Shown here piece by piece: positions 49,943 through 60,926 of a stretch of DNA of 64,000 bases. The notes under the pieces were generated by a model. It ran no database searches. It had not been told where the DNA came from and saw only the letters and a list, made by a program, of their open reading frames with translations. Each line of letters starts with the position of its first letter. Position 1 is the first letter of the stretch. The DNA is taken from the NCBI GenBank assembly GCA_002794735.1, contig NBAZ01000020.1, forward strand, positions 124,001 through 188,000, written 5' to 3'. The position numbers were made by a program, and so were the translations under genes. Source of the stretch: Pyrrhoderma lamaoense. Taxonomy: Eukaryota; Basidiomycota; Agaricomycetes; Hymenochaetales; Hymenochaetaceae.

Positions 49943-50842
49943 TTACTTGCGTTCGTAATGAACAAAGGAACCATCAGAATCGAGATTGACAATAAAACCT
50001 TCGGGGCGGCGTTCCCTAAGGACTTTTTTTCTTGTTGCCACCTAACATACCCATTGAAAAATATTGTTCAGGCTCGTTGAGTAAACTGACCTTGTCCAAC
50101 TCCTTGTTGTTAATGTCAGAGTTCCTGCTTCTAACCCCGAGGTTGTGTGGAGTTTCAGAATATACAGTGTTTCTTTTAGATACCATAGAAACAGTGTTGG
50201 CATCACTGTAGAAAGATCAATTATCTCGCTAAGAGTGTTTTCTAGCGTACTAGCCCCTGTGGGATACTAATACTGATGTCAGTCTAGAACACATAGTCAA
50301 GTTACAACAGAAGCCAATTCCTACGGTATCCAATGCAGGCACTAAAGCATTTCCTAAGGAGGTATCACGGGTATTAACTATATCATCGAAAGCCAACTCA
50401 TCAAGCCCCGAAAGATGCTGGGTCTACATCATCATCAGATGACGGAATCAGTGGCTGTCATGCGATAATCAGCTTACGTCAACTAACTCGGACCGACCAT
50501 CAGAGGCTTCGTCTGGGCCAGTCATGAAAAATTGTGGCTCCTTGTGGGGCAAGAATGTGCCATACTCTGAGTCGGAAACGATCGGCATTTTGATTGGAGA
50601 TATGAGGGGTCTCGACCAGTTACTAGGCCCAGGATGATGAAGCTCCGTTCTCTGAATTCAATTAGTCAACACGATACTCAGGTTACATACAGAGGTAAGG
50701 GGGTAGGACAACCACGGACTTGTTCATAAGGCTCACGAGGGTTACCTTGAGGCGTCCACGTCCGCTCATGCATATGGCTAAGACAGGAGTAGCAGACATA
50801 GCAAACTAATCCTAGGTTGCTACAGTTTGTGCACTTATTCAT
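49943..50842 (-). CDS. Unrecognised zinc-ribbon-like protein, five exons
   Basis: No long open frame exists here, but five short exons splice into about 220 residues: 50842-50691, 50651-50478, 50417-50325, 50266-50091 and 50041-49943, with GT-AG introns. The first exon reads MNKCTNCSNLGLVCYVCYSC, with CxxC, then CxxCxxC, followed by HMHERTWTPQGNPREPYEQV: a likely zinc-binding site. Later parts read MPIVSDSEYGTFLPHKEP, SGLDELAFDDIVNT, TPHNLGVRSRNSDINNKEL and a C terminus RERRPEGFIVNLDSDGSF, then VHYERK and TAA. One base is missing at the G5 run 50699-50703 (plus strand) and one near 50204-50206. Coding-like composition on one strand over five joined exons is the main support. No family is recognised. 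Confidence 0.62.
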
Positions 50843-51731
50843 AAGGGACACTTCAGTTATGATAGAGGACTAGAGGTTTTACTCATAGAGGAAAGGTCGA
50901 ACATTGATACAATTTATATACCTTTAAACCCTCGAACGTAATCCCGAGTCTAGTGCGGCGCACTCATATCAACCTTTAAAATTTTTAACGAGGCTATGCT
51001 TTTAAGATTACTGAGACAAGAATCGCGCCCCTTCCTTCTCAGATATGGAACTATTGTTTATTTTTAAGCCACAATGAGTTTAACAGTTACTATTCGTGCT
51101 GTCACTAGCTATTCTACACCATCTGGAGTCTGAACAAACATACAAAAGTTTATGGTTGCTTGTTAACGTGGATTGTACATTGCAAAAAAGGGGCTAATGT
51201 ATAGAAACTGCTGAGTGATGAAGCAAGCGAACCGGCCATGAGATCCGATAGGCAGCCCAGCAAGCCAATATTATGACTCACAAAAAGAAATACGGGAGTA
51301 AACGGTAGGGCAGGTAAACATCAGAAGGTCTCAAGCCGAATATGATCACCTGGATATACGAAGAGGGGCACAGCGTTGAATAGGCATCACTGGAGTTCGG
51401 GTAATGATCAATCTTGTTAAGCCCGGACACCCTCACTTATACCAAACCCACATCAACTGCAAAGACTAATCGGATGTATTTAGGTGTCTGTTAACACTTC
51501 TTATCAAGACAGATTTCCATATAGGGTGCCAGCTTGTAAAAGAGAGAGGATTCAACGCGAACCATTAACTGAAATCTGCCTGAGAAGTCTGACCCTTAGC
51601 CAAAAAAAGTCCATATTCACGCGTAGATCAAGCCATCGAAGATATCAAGTGCGTCCGGAAAACACGACTTTGTTGTATGGCAGTTCACTTCTTTACTAAT
51701 ATGATATTTGTACCAATCAAAGAATCAGGGT
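50843..51731. other. Intergenic region between the unrecognised gene and APP1
   Basis: About 890 bases; promoter of the upstream minus-strand gene and 3' region of APP1. A 71-codon plus frame (51484-51699) has no recognisable feature and is not called. Confidence 0.4.
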
Positions 51732-54215
51732 TTAGTATCGTTCAGGGTCGACAGAATTCGAGCAGAGCTTCTTGTTCAATATGTCTTCAGCTTCAATACA
51801 CTCCGCCGGATCGGTGAAAATGCGAAGGTCTATATGATCTGGAACAAGTAGCCGTGCGCGATATACGCGTTCCTGCAGTTCGTATCTCCTACGTTCCATA
51901 GGGTCCAATTCCGAGATGTCCGTTTTTGACAAGCCGCCAGAAAGCATGGTGTTAATTAGATCAGTACTAGGTGAGACGGGACGGGAAGGAGGAGGAGATA
52001 GGTCATACGTGAGACCAGAATCGAAAAAGGTTGATGGTAGCCTCACGACTGGGGCTGGTGCAGATAATGACCTATTTTTATTAACCGGCGCTATCTGAAT
52101 TGGATGGGTGGTTGCAGAAGCAAAGATCTCATGATCACCAGGCGATGTCCTTATATGGTACTGGTAATTCTTAGGGAGAGCTACATCTGTACCTGATCTC
52201 TGTTTCTGTAACCTCATTTGAGTAAGTGAAGTCGTATTATTTGAAGGCAATTTCTGACTCTCTTCGCCCAACCCCGTAACATTTTGGCGGAGTTTGTCTA
52301 TGGATCGTTTCATCCTCTCACCAGTGGGGTCATCAATAGGCTTGGTAGATGGCCCGCCAGCATCCCGGATAAAAATTGCTAGGATTTGTTCAGGTCGTTC
52401 GCATGCTATTTGCGAGTAGAGCTCTAAGTCTTGCTCCCCGCTATCACCAATGAGAATGAACTGAGATCCATTGAATGCATTAAGAATATCTATAATTCCA
52501 TCACGCTTTCTTGCAGAAGGGCTCGATAATAGGCCGTTGAACAAAGAACGTCCTGCGTAAGAGCGGAGCTTGATAGAACCTTGAAAAATCATTAGACCTT
52601 TGCGTTTCGTAGATAGAAAAATTCTTCACCTTGAGGCAAGTTGGAAATTTTTATAAACTCATTTATTACTGGCAAAAGTTCGAAAGGACTATTTGACTGG
52701 AGTTTTCATCTTAGATAGCTAACCTCTTTGGACAAAAAAGAAAGAAACCTACAACGTAGTGAAATCGAACACCCCTGGACCACATGTTTGTGTACCATTC
52801 ACCCATCCCACTGATAACTAGCTCCTCCAATCGTTTGACAAAAACGTTGCGAAAAACAGATCTAACGCCCCAAGTATATTTGAAAGTTTGATTGTATCGT
52901 CTATATCCGATATTAACCGGACCTTAGCGTAGCTAAGTGACACCGGAATTACAAGCCGCGAAACATACATCATCGTATCTTGCATATCCATCACTTTTGA
53001 AGATGAAGTGGAAGGGAGTAGATCTGCGCAGATATAGAGGTTGGTTTCTTGGATTGCGCCAAAAGCAATGTGCAGGGCCCCTGCATGTTGACAAATTCTT
53101 TCCCAAGGTACCTTCAAATGACAGCCAAATGCCCCTTGCGCGTCCGTAAGGACTTCCACCACATATACAGGAAGATGCTTAGGATCTACCGTATGATCTT
53201 CCTGTTGGTCAAGAAAGGAATCGTTCGATTGTGGAGGATGGGTAAAAAGTGACAATCGCACAAGTCGATTTGAGAGCGATCGCGACCAAAAGGGTTGAAG
53301 CCTAGTGTTAAGGTTTTCATGTAATTGAAATAGTTCCGTCGAGTTGACATTAAACTGAGGCTCCGCAGAGACATAGGAAACTTGGGCTAAGTTCGTCTGT
53401 GATGCAGAAAGCCGAGACGCATTAGAGTCCGCAGACCAAAGGCTGCTGGATTCGGACCCCGCCTCTATGTCATCCTCAGCTCTCTTGAACTGTCTCTCAA
53501 GAGCAGCAATCTCCGATTCTTCTGTAATCTCGGTAGGTCTAGGTGGTAGAATGACATTCTTTAGCAAGTCCTCTGTAGAGTTGCTCAGTTGGGGAGTCAT
53601 CATCCCGTTTGAAGGTGTTTGCATCCCACTAAATGGTAATTTAGGGAGGGAGGCGTATGCTGGCCACTGATTTCAGTATACGAAACTATATGTGTGGTAT
53701 TGAGAGCCCCCTCACCTTTTGCTAGACGCATAAAAGCTCTTTGAGAGCGAGTCGCTGATTCCGGAGGTACATAGCTTGCAGCGAAGCCAGAAATATAGAC
53801 CTCTATTGAGAATTCAGCGGCTAAGGAGATATTTTCGGAGACATTTTAGCACAGTATTACAGAAGTTAAAAAAAAGTAACTCACCTTCCTTGCCTACACA
53901 CCTCTCGTCGTAGTAGCGCCGGGAAGCCCAGCCAGGAAAGAGCGAGACTCTTTCCACAGCATCATTTACAGAGTTCCTGCCTCTCAACTTGTCACCAGCC
54001 CATTCACGCCAAGATATTTTTCGCTCTCGTTCCTCCGGTGCATGTGATGATGACGGCTCTCCGAGAGATCTTGCAGGAGAGGGAACACGCCTATCAAAGA
54101 ATGTCCTAAGGGCATCGCGCTGAGATGATGGAACAAAACTCTTAAGAGTTGCTAAACGCGAGGAGGCGCTTGAAACGCCCGATCTCCACATACTTCCTTC
54201 AGGTCCATTAGACAT
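51732..54215 (-). CDS. APP1: APP1-like phosphatidate phosphatase
   Basis: Mg-dependent phosphatidate phosphatase of the HAD-like DUF2183 family, linked in yeast to actin patches and endocytosis. Start at 54215 (MSNGPEGSMWRSG). An Arg/Ser-rich N terminus and SWREWAGDKLRGRN are followed by SLFPGWASRRY, a Ser-rich linker (exon 53624 onward), and LPVYVVEVLTDAQGAFG. The catalytic DxDxT motif is LISDIDDTIKLSNILG. After one base is restored at the C4 run 52868-52871 (plus strand), the frame continues into VRSVFRNVFVKRLEELV, SGMGEWYTNMW and FHYVSNSPFELLPVI. Then KLRSYAGRSLFNGLL and FILIGDSGEQDLELY complete the domain. Ser/Pro-rich tail, stop at 51732. About 790 residues. Confidence 0.88.
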
Positions 54216-54602
54216 TACTATTGATACAGTACTATTTCAGAGCTTAAGCTTCTTCCAAGAAGTCCAAAGAATAAAGATAAAGGAAATGGCTACAACAGGG
54301 ATCGTTAATGCTGTGGTTGTGTAGTGTGCGGTAATAGGGACATAGTGGTGGATGTGGTTAGTTACTTGTTTCTAAGAATAGAATACACGCATATGGCGAT
54401 CCTGGATACAGGCCTAAGGGAGCGACCCTTTACAACCAAATTCATACATCAATTCAGCACCGATTACCAGCATAAAACAGAAATCATCCAAACACAAATT
54501 CGAGAAATGTTATTTATGATATACAAAAATCGCTACAAAGAACACCAAACGACATGCAGTATATGGAAAGTTCTCGCCAGCAAATAACAATCCACGATAT
54601 AT
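54216..54602. other. Intergenic between APP1 start and SEC72 stop
   Basis: APP1 promoter and SEC72 3' region; no supported gene in 387 bases. Confidence 0.45.
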
Positions 54603-55513
54603 TCACTTTTTCTTCGCTATCCGGTTGTCAAGTTCATCTAAGAAGCTTTTAAGTTCCTGAATATGGATAACTTCTCAGTACTCATGAATTGAAAAGATAC
54701 GCTAAAGTGAGCATGGGCCTACAGTATTGTTCGGATCGTGCGCAAGACCAAGTTTTATGGCATCCCGTGCTTCCTCTAGACGATCGAGGTCCACAAGAGC
54801 TTTTGCCTTACGGAAGTGGCCTTTACTCCACGTGCGCTTGAGTTGGATGACGAGCTCCGCGTCGACAAGTGCGCTAATATGGTCTCCTAGAGAATTGAAG
54901 GCTGCAGACCGATTGCTCAGTACGGTCGATAATTCTTCCCGCAAGAGCTGATTTGGCTCCCAGGGCAAGCGGCCCGCTGCAACGTTCACTGCCATCGTGT
55001 ACATAGCTACTGCCTCTTTCAGTTTGCCAGCCTTATAAAGGGCCTACATGAACAAACAGCGATGTCGTTTCGCCAAAATATAAGTGTGGTATCATATATA
55101 TCAGGTAGTGTTAGTTCAAGGAGCTCTTTTACGAGAATATGTAATTAAATACGCACGTTTCCATCTTCCTTTGTCTTATTCACGGCTTGACTACGTTGTG
55201 GCTGCACGACTTGAGGTGGAGGTGGAACAACTAAATTTGGGTTTTGCACGAATATTCGTGCGAGTGCATTCATACTGGTGAAATCTACTCCACAGTCCGA
55301 GCATTTCTCGAGACTATGAGGAGAGCAGAGAGCTTGAGCGTTGTTTGGAGGTCCTAGTTTCATGTCAACACGCTTGAAGTCCGCTTCAATGAGAGCCTGT
55401 ATTTTAGCGTCCGGTTGTGGTGGTGGTACATATTGTTGTGGTTGCCCGGCCTGTTGACCTTGTTGCGCGCTTGGGCCCTGTGTGGGTTGCGCAGGTCCTT
55501 GTACTTGAGCCAT
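54603..55513 (-). CDS. SEC72: SEC72-like TPR subunit of the ER translocon
   Basis: Sec72 pairs with Sec71 in the Sec62/63 complex for post-translational import into the ER. Three exons: 55513-55157, 55043-54723 and 54656-54603. The N terminus is Gln/Pro-rich, then CSPHSLEKCSDCGVDF, the conserved IFVQNPNLVVPPPPQVV, and TPR helices: NKTKEDGNALYKAGKLKEAV, VLSNRSAAFNSLGDHISALV and WSKGHFRKAKALVDLDRLEE. It ends with ELKSFLDELDNRIAKKK. Length (about 240 aa) fits. No frame break. Confidence 0.85.
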
Positions 55514-55839
55514 GTTTTACTATGGCTGGCCGTGGCGTCTTAGTATGGTAATTATCATGCCTGGTCTTAGGAGTGTATAAATTACACGTCACGTCGACAC
55601 GTGAACTAGTCGTGTACTTATCATTGACGCGTCGAACTTCACACAACCAGAAGTCGTAAAATCCATGGAATTTATCATTAGAAATATCAAGTTACACTAA
55701 TAACGAGTATATAATATGCCAACATCTTAACAGAAACAGAGACAGAACTGGAGTTCAAGAGGAAAGCGGGACACAGACAACATAATGATGAATAAGAAAT
55801 CTCAGAAACACGTTACTTGGAGCTTCGCATTCAGGTAAA

Positions 55840-58506
55840 CTATAGCTCCTCATGATTATATTTTTCTGCTCGCCCGAGCGCGTCTACAATTTCTTTCTCT
55901 CCCCTACTCATGATCGCATCAGCTACCTCCTGTAGAACCTCATCTTCCTTAGTTTCTATGGGAAGAGCAGATACTTCATGATTTGGTACTGGTTCCTCCT
56001 CCCGGTCACCAGAGAAGGTACGTTCTCCTTCACGTTTAACTCGGCGCATGCGGGTCTCAAATCCTAGAGTGATATCTCTCACTTCGGATTGGAGATCTTC
56101 CAGAGCATCTAAAACAGGGTTAGGGATGGGGGTTTGATGCGAACCATTTATCAACATATTCGCCTCATCCAGCCATATTTGGTGTTCTTGTTTTATACAT
56201 TAGCAAGGATACAAGGGTAATGTTGTGTGAGACGTACTATCTATAAGCGCATGATAGCGTCTCCAGTCCATGTAAGTCACATCGTCCAGCCAAGCGTAAT
56301 CAAGGCCGATATCTGCTTGTGCATCATCAGCAATACTTCGGACAATGCCTGACCCCTTAACAACCTATAGAGCAACTAGTCAGTGTAACTTCTTAAGCCA
56401 GATAACTTTAACAACTAACCGTTTGTTCCTCCTTTGAGAGCACTTCATCTTGATACCACTTGTTAACCTTTTCTTCGACTTCCATTATTCGCTCTTCAAA
56501 TTTGCCCTCGACTTTTTTAAGAACACGGTCCCATAGCTTTGACTGTTCTTCAAGAGACTTCCCACCTTCCTTGAGTTTTGTGAAGTAAGCTTCAGTTCCA
56601 CGTAAAGCTTTCTCAGATTCGTTATGTAATTTATCCACGGTTTCTCGGATAGCAAGGTTAGCCTTGAGATCTGTGGCCGCTGCACGTCGAATTTCTGCTA
56701 TTGCCGATTTGAGCTCCGAGGTCTGCTGGGCGATCGCATTCGCAAGCTTCTCCTCCCATTGTGAGTGACGTGCCTGTAGCTCACGGCGTTTCTCTGCAAC
56801 TTCAGCCAGACGAGCAGCTTCTTTGGCAGCCTTTTCCTCTTCTGTTTCTTCAATTACGGGAGGAGGAACAGGTGAAGGTTGCAATGATACAGTTTCCTCC
56901 AAGTCTAATCCTAAATCGGCAAGAAGGTCTTCAAGCTCTTTGTCTAAAGGGGCGGATCCTGAGACAGAGTTTGGAGGCCTGTGAGCCTTAGGAGCCTCAA
57001 CTGGTGCGTCTTCTTCAGCCTCAGCTTCATCGTTCGGTGTCTGATGGGAAGTTGCCGTGGCGGTTTCATGCACAACAATGGTACTTGTAATTTTGGTCCT
57101 CTCAGTGAAATAGACAGTTTTGGGTTCTTCCTTAGGTTCCGATTTAGATATAAGTTCTTCGGGTTCAGGTGAATAAGTTGCCCCAGGAACAGATTCAGTG
57201 GGTTCGTCACCAAGAGTTCTTGAAGCTTTGATGACAGAAGCTGCCGAAGCTGGAGTGCTTTCAGAGGCAATGCTCGAAGATGAGAGAATAACAGATGAGC
57301 TCTGGGATCTGGTATGTAATGACGCCGATACATTAGATGCGGCAGATGCAATTGCTTCTTTACTGGCATGTGAAGGCACATTAACTGATCCGGTGACACC
57401 TTCAACGGCCTTGGAGATTGTAGAGATTAACTGAATTGGAGCTTCAAACCCTAGAGAAGTCATCTTATCTATTATAACGTCCTTTGTCTTTTCATAGAGC
57501 TTGAAGGCGTGTGGATCTACATATTGTCGGCGAATGGCAGCCAGAGGCCTTATTATGTATTTCATTATGAAAGGTGGAACCCGCTGAGCTTCCTTATAGG
57601 CGCGTGCAATATAAGGTTTCGAGAACTGGTAAGCATCATAGGTTTTAGCAGCGGACATAACGACGTATGGTTGTGATTTGCGGGCAGCACGTCGTATGTA
57701 CACCACATATGGATCAACGTGTTTCGTGTAAGCCTCAGTAACTTTGCGACGATAAGGATCTATTTTTTCATCTAAGACGGCAATATGGGGAGATACGCGC
57801 GCATTCCATTGCGGAACAATGTGTTTCTTCCACTGAGGAACAATACGAGTATCCCATTCCTTTCGAGAGCGTTCCAAAACTGGCCTTGCGTTTTCAATGA
57901 CAGGGGCTGAGTACGGAGAAACCGATGGATGTTGCAGTAAATTCACAAACGGTGTGATTACGTAGGGTTCTAGTATTAATCGCTTATATTCTGCAAGTCC
58001 TCGACAAATTGCGGATTCATCTTTAGCATTGGGACAAACAGATAATGAGTAGATGAGGAACCCGAGAATAAACATTCTTGAGAATAAGTCTAGCCAAGTA
58101 TTCTGTTTTTTTCTCCTTTTAGCCAAATCCTTTTCCTTTGACATGATGAATTAACAAATTATTATATAGACGGATGAACGAATTTAGTGATAAGTACCTT
58201 CTTTTTGTGCTTGCTTTTTGAGTTATCTTTTGGAGATTTTCGAGGGGGAGATTCCTGCTAATCTAAGTGAGTTATGGTACATTTCAAGGAAAAGCGACGA
58301 CCCACAACAAACATAGCATCGTCAGAAAATTGTGGACCAACATAATTTACAGTAGGGGAGCTTGCTTTCGAAGACGAGTCTTGTGTTTCATGAGACAGAG
58401 GAGACGGGCTTCCAGGCCTTCTTTTGCTAGCTTTAGGCATAGACAGTGTGGAAGGCGTCCTCGAGGTAGGGGCCATCGGAGCGGAGGTCTTTCGTGTGAG
58501 GACCAT
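55840..58506 (-). CDS. Unrecognised membrane protein with proline-punctuated repeats
   Basis: The start used is MVLTRKTSAPMAP (58506). A first exon up to about 58360 ends SSKASSPT and splices to ESPPRKSPKDNSKSKHKKK, then through an intron to NTWLDLFSRMF, which leads into one hydrophobic anchor (ILGFLIYSLSVCP). Next come about ten helical units each beginning Pro plus an aromatic or basic residue: VPQWKKH, VPQWNAR, SPHIAVL, DPYRRKV, DPYVVYI, QPYVVMS, KPYIARA, PPFIMKY. A Ser-rich region, a long Glu/Lys/Ala coiled coil (KAAKEAARLAEVAEKRREL), and small exons with LDYAWLDDVTYMDWRRYHAL follow. The unit pattern recalls lipid-surface amphipathic repeats, but this is inference. An internal ATG at 58144 gives a shorter alternative. 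No family is recognised. Confidence 0.65.
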
Positions 58507-59039
58507 GTTGAACTTAGACGTGTCTCAGGTCAACTGAGGGTTATGCGTAATATAAAGTAATAGTGACACTCAGTGCATATGTTAACGCGTCGTTGAAGTT
58601 GACGTTAGTCTGCCGCCGTTGAATGGAGATGACGGGCAGAGTAAAAAGGAGTGGTGCAGTGACGAAAGGACACGATTGACCTTTGAGGTGTTGCCGACCG
58701 TGACCCGGATAGTATCCTTGTGACATAGCCGTGTCACTTACATCAGACAGACATCATCCTCATCAGTGTACTAGGAAACGATGTGAAAACGACCCATTAC
58801 CTCTGAGAGTCGGACATACTTGGTTCACCATGAAACATGCTCAGCAAACGCAATGAAAGATGAATATATCAGTTCAAGGAACGAATTTGTTAAACTATTC
58901 ATCTCGTGTCAAGCATAGCAGCCATGCTTCTTAGATCAGGGATTGCCTGTTATAGTAACCCTCGCGGTCAAGAAATTTGTTCCAATTTAAGAGTGACTCG
59001 ATTTACATTCTCTCCCATTTTCTCCATCCGCATCCATTC
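58507..59039. promoter_or_regulatory. Divergent promoter of the repeat-protein gene and argininosuccinate synthase
   Basis: 533 bases between opposing starts. No clear TATA box or arginine-response element was identified, and the short open frames here are not supported. Confidence 0.4.
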
Positions 59040-60671
59040 ATGTCTGCAGCAAAAGGTCGTGTGCTCCTTGCCTACTCTGGAGGTCTTGGTAAGCCCCCTT
59101 ATTCGTTGTATTCTGACAAGAAACTTATCTGGGATCACGGCCATTATATGCGCATACAGATACCTCATGTATCCTGGCCTGGCTTATCGAGCAAGGTTAT
59201 GATGTAGTGGCTTTCATGGCCGATGTAGGGCAAGAGGAGGTTTGTGAATTTTCAAAATTCATATTTTCTACTTACTCATCTTTGATTCATTCTCATGCAC
59301 AGGACTTTGAAGCAGCTCGTGCCAAAGCACTCAAAGTCGGCGCAAAGAAGTTTGTGCTCGAGGTGTGTGCCCCTAATTTACGTGCTGCATAATAGTGTTC
59401 TATAACAGACTATTCTAGGATCTCAAACGGGAATTCGTCACTGAATTGATTTACCCAGCCATTCAAGCTAACGCTATCTATGAGGTGATTAATATGGATA
59501 AGACTTTACGTATGTAACACACTAAACACGTTTCCAGAATGTATACCTTCTTGGAACTTCACTGGCCCGCCCAGTTATTGCTCGTGGTATGATGTCTGTG
59601 GCCGAGCGAGAGCAGTGCGAGTAAGTGCATATATGTTAAACGATGACTTAAACTTGACACATTGGTACATGAAGCTACGTTTCACACGGTTGTACTGGTA
59701 AAGGGAACGACCAAGTTCGTTTCGAGCTTGCTTTCTATGGACTTAAGCCTGACATCAAGGTTATTGCCCCCTGGCGCCTTCCTGGTACTTTTCAAGCCCA
59801 AAGATAAAATAAGTGAATTAATACTAACTGTCCCCCCTCTCATAGAATTTTACAATCGCTTTGCTGGTCGCGCCGCTTTGCTCCAATTCGCTGCAGAGAA
59901 AGGTATACCCGTACAACAGACTGCTGCAAAGCCTTGGTCTACAGATGAGAATCTCTTCCATATTTCCTATGAAGCTGGAATTCTCGAAGACCCGAATACC
60001 ACTCCTCCAGCCGACATGTGGAAGCTCACCGTAGCCCCTGAAAATGCCCCCGACTCCCCGAACGTCTGTCAATCGAATTCGCTCAAGGTCTCCCTGTAAA
60101 AGTGGTAACCGATAACAAGACAGTCACTGACCCAGTTGAGGTGTTCCTTGAATTGAATGCTCTTGCCCGTAAGCATGGTGTAGGCCGTATTGATATCGTC
60201 GAGAACCGTTTCATTGGCGTCAAGTCACGAGGCTGCTACGAATCCCCAGGAGCCACCATCCTCCGTGCAGCACACATGGATCTTGAAGGTCTTACTTTGG
60301 ACAGAAACGTCCGTCGTCTCCGGGACACCTTTGTCACCCCTGCCTTATCTCAAATCCTCTACAACGGCCACTTCTTCACCCCTGAACGCGAGTTTGTCAC
60401 TGCCTCTATCCCTACGAGTCAGCGTACCGTAAATGGTGTTGTTCGTATCAAGCTGTATAAGGGTAACGTTGTTATTGAGGGTCGTTCATCTAACGAAGGG
60501 CTCTATGATGAACATGAGTCGTCAATGGACGAGCTGGGAGGCTTTGAGCCGACTGATACCACTGGATTCATACAAATTGAATCTATCCGTATCAAAAAGT
60601 GGGCACAAGCAAACATCCGTAAAGGTCAGGCAGGCACAGAGCCCAAGGATGTCTATGGAAGCCGTGTGTGA
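59040..60671 (+). CDS. ARG1: Argininosuccinate synthase
   Basis: Joins citrulline and aspartate with ATP in arginine synthesis (cytosol in fungi). Exons: 59040-59088, 59160-59239, 59303-59362, 59419-59484, 59538-59620, 59675-59784 and 59846-60671. Motifs: [17 protein letters not shown] (the PP-loop ATP site), [59 protein letters not shown] and [13 protein letters not shown]. About 420 residues, full length. One base is missing at the C4 run 60056-60059, just after APENAPDS; without it the frame stops at 60099, inside a region conserved in all members. This is the clearest single case for a base-calling deletion in the window. Confidence 0.95.
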
Positions 60672-60926
60672 AAATACTCAAACTCGATCAAGGGCCTCAC
60701 CTTAAAAATTCCTTTTATTCTGAATGTATTATCCAAATGTGTGTACAAGTCGTTTAATATTTTAATATCCTGTTTCTGAGTAACAAAGAAAAGAAAATAC
60801 AAATTTGCTAAGGAATACAGAAAGCTAGAAGAAATCTGGGATGATAAAACAATGTACTATATGTTGTTGAATTACCGAATAAATAATCAGTGAACATGTA
60901 TAAACCAAGTCGCGCCATCACTAGTA
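60672..60926. other. Short intergenic, convergent 3' ends of ARG1 and DOA10
   Basis: 255 bases of AT-rich 3' sequence, nothing else visible. Confidence 0.45.
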
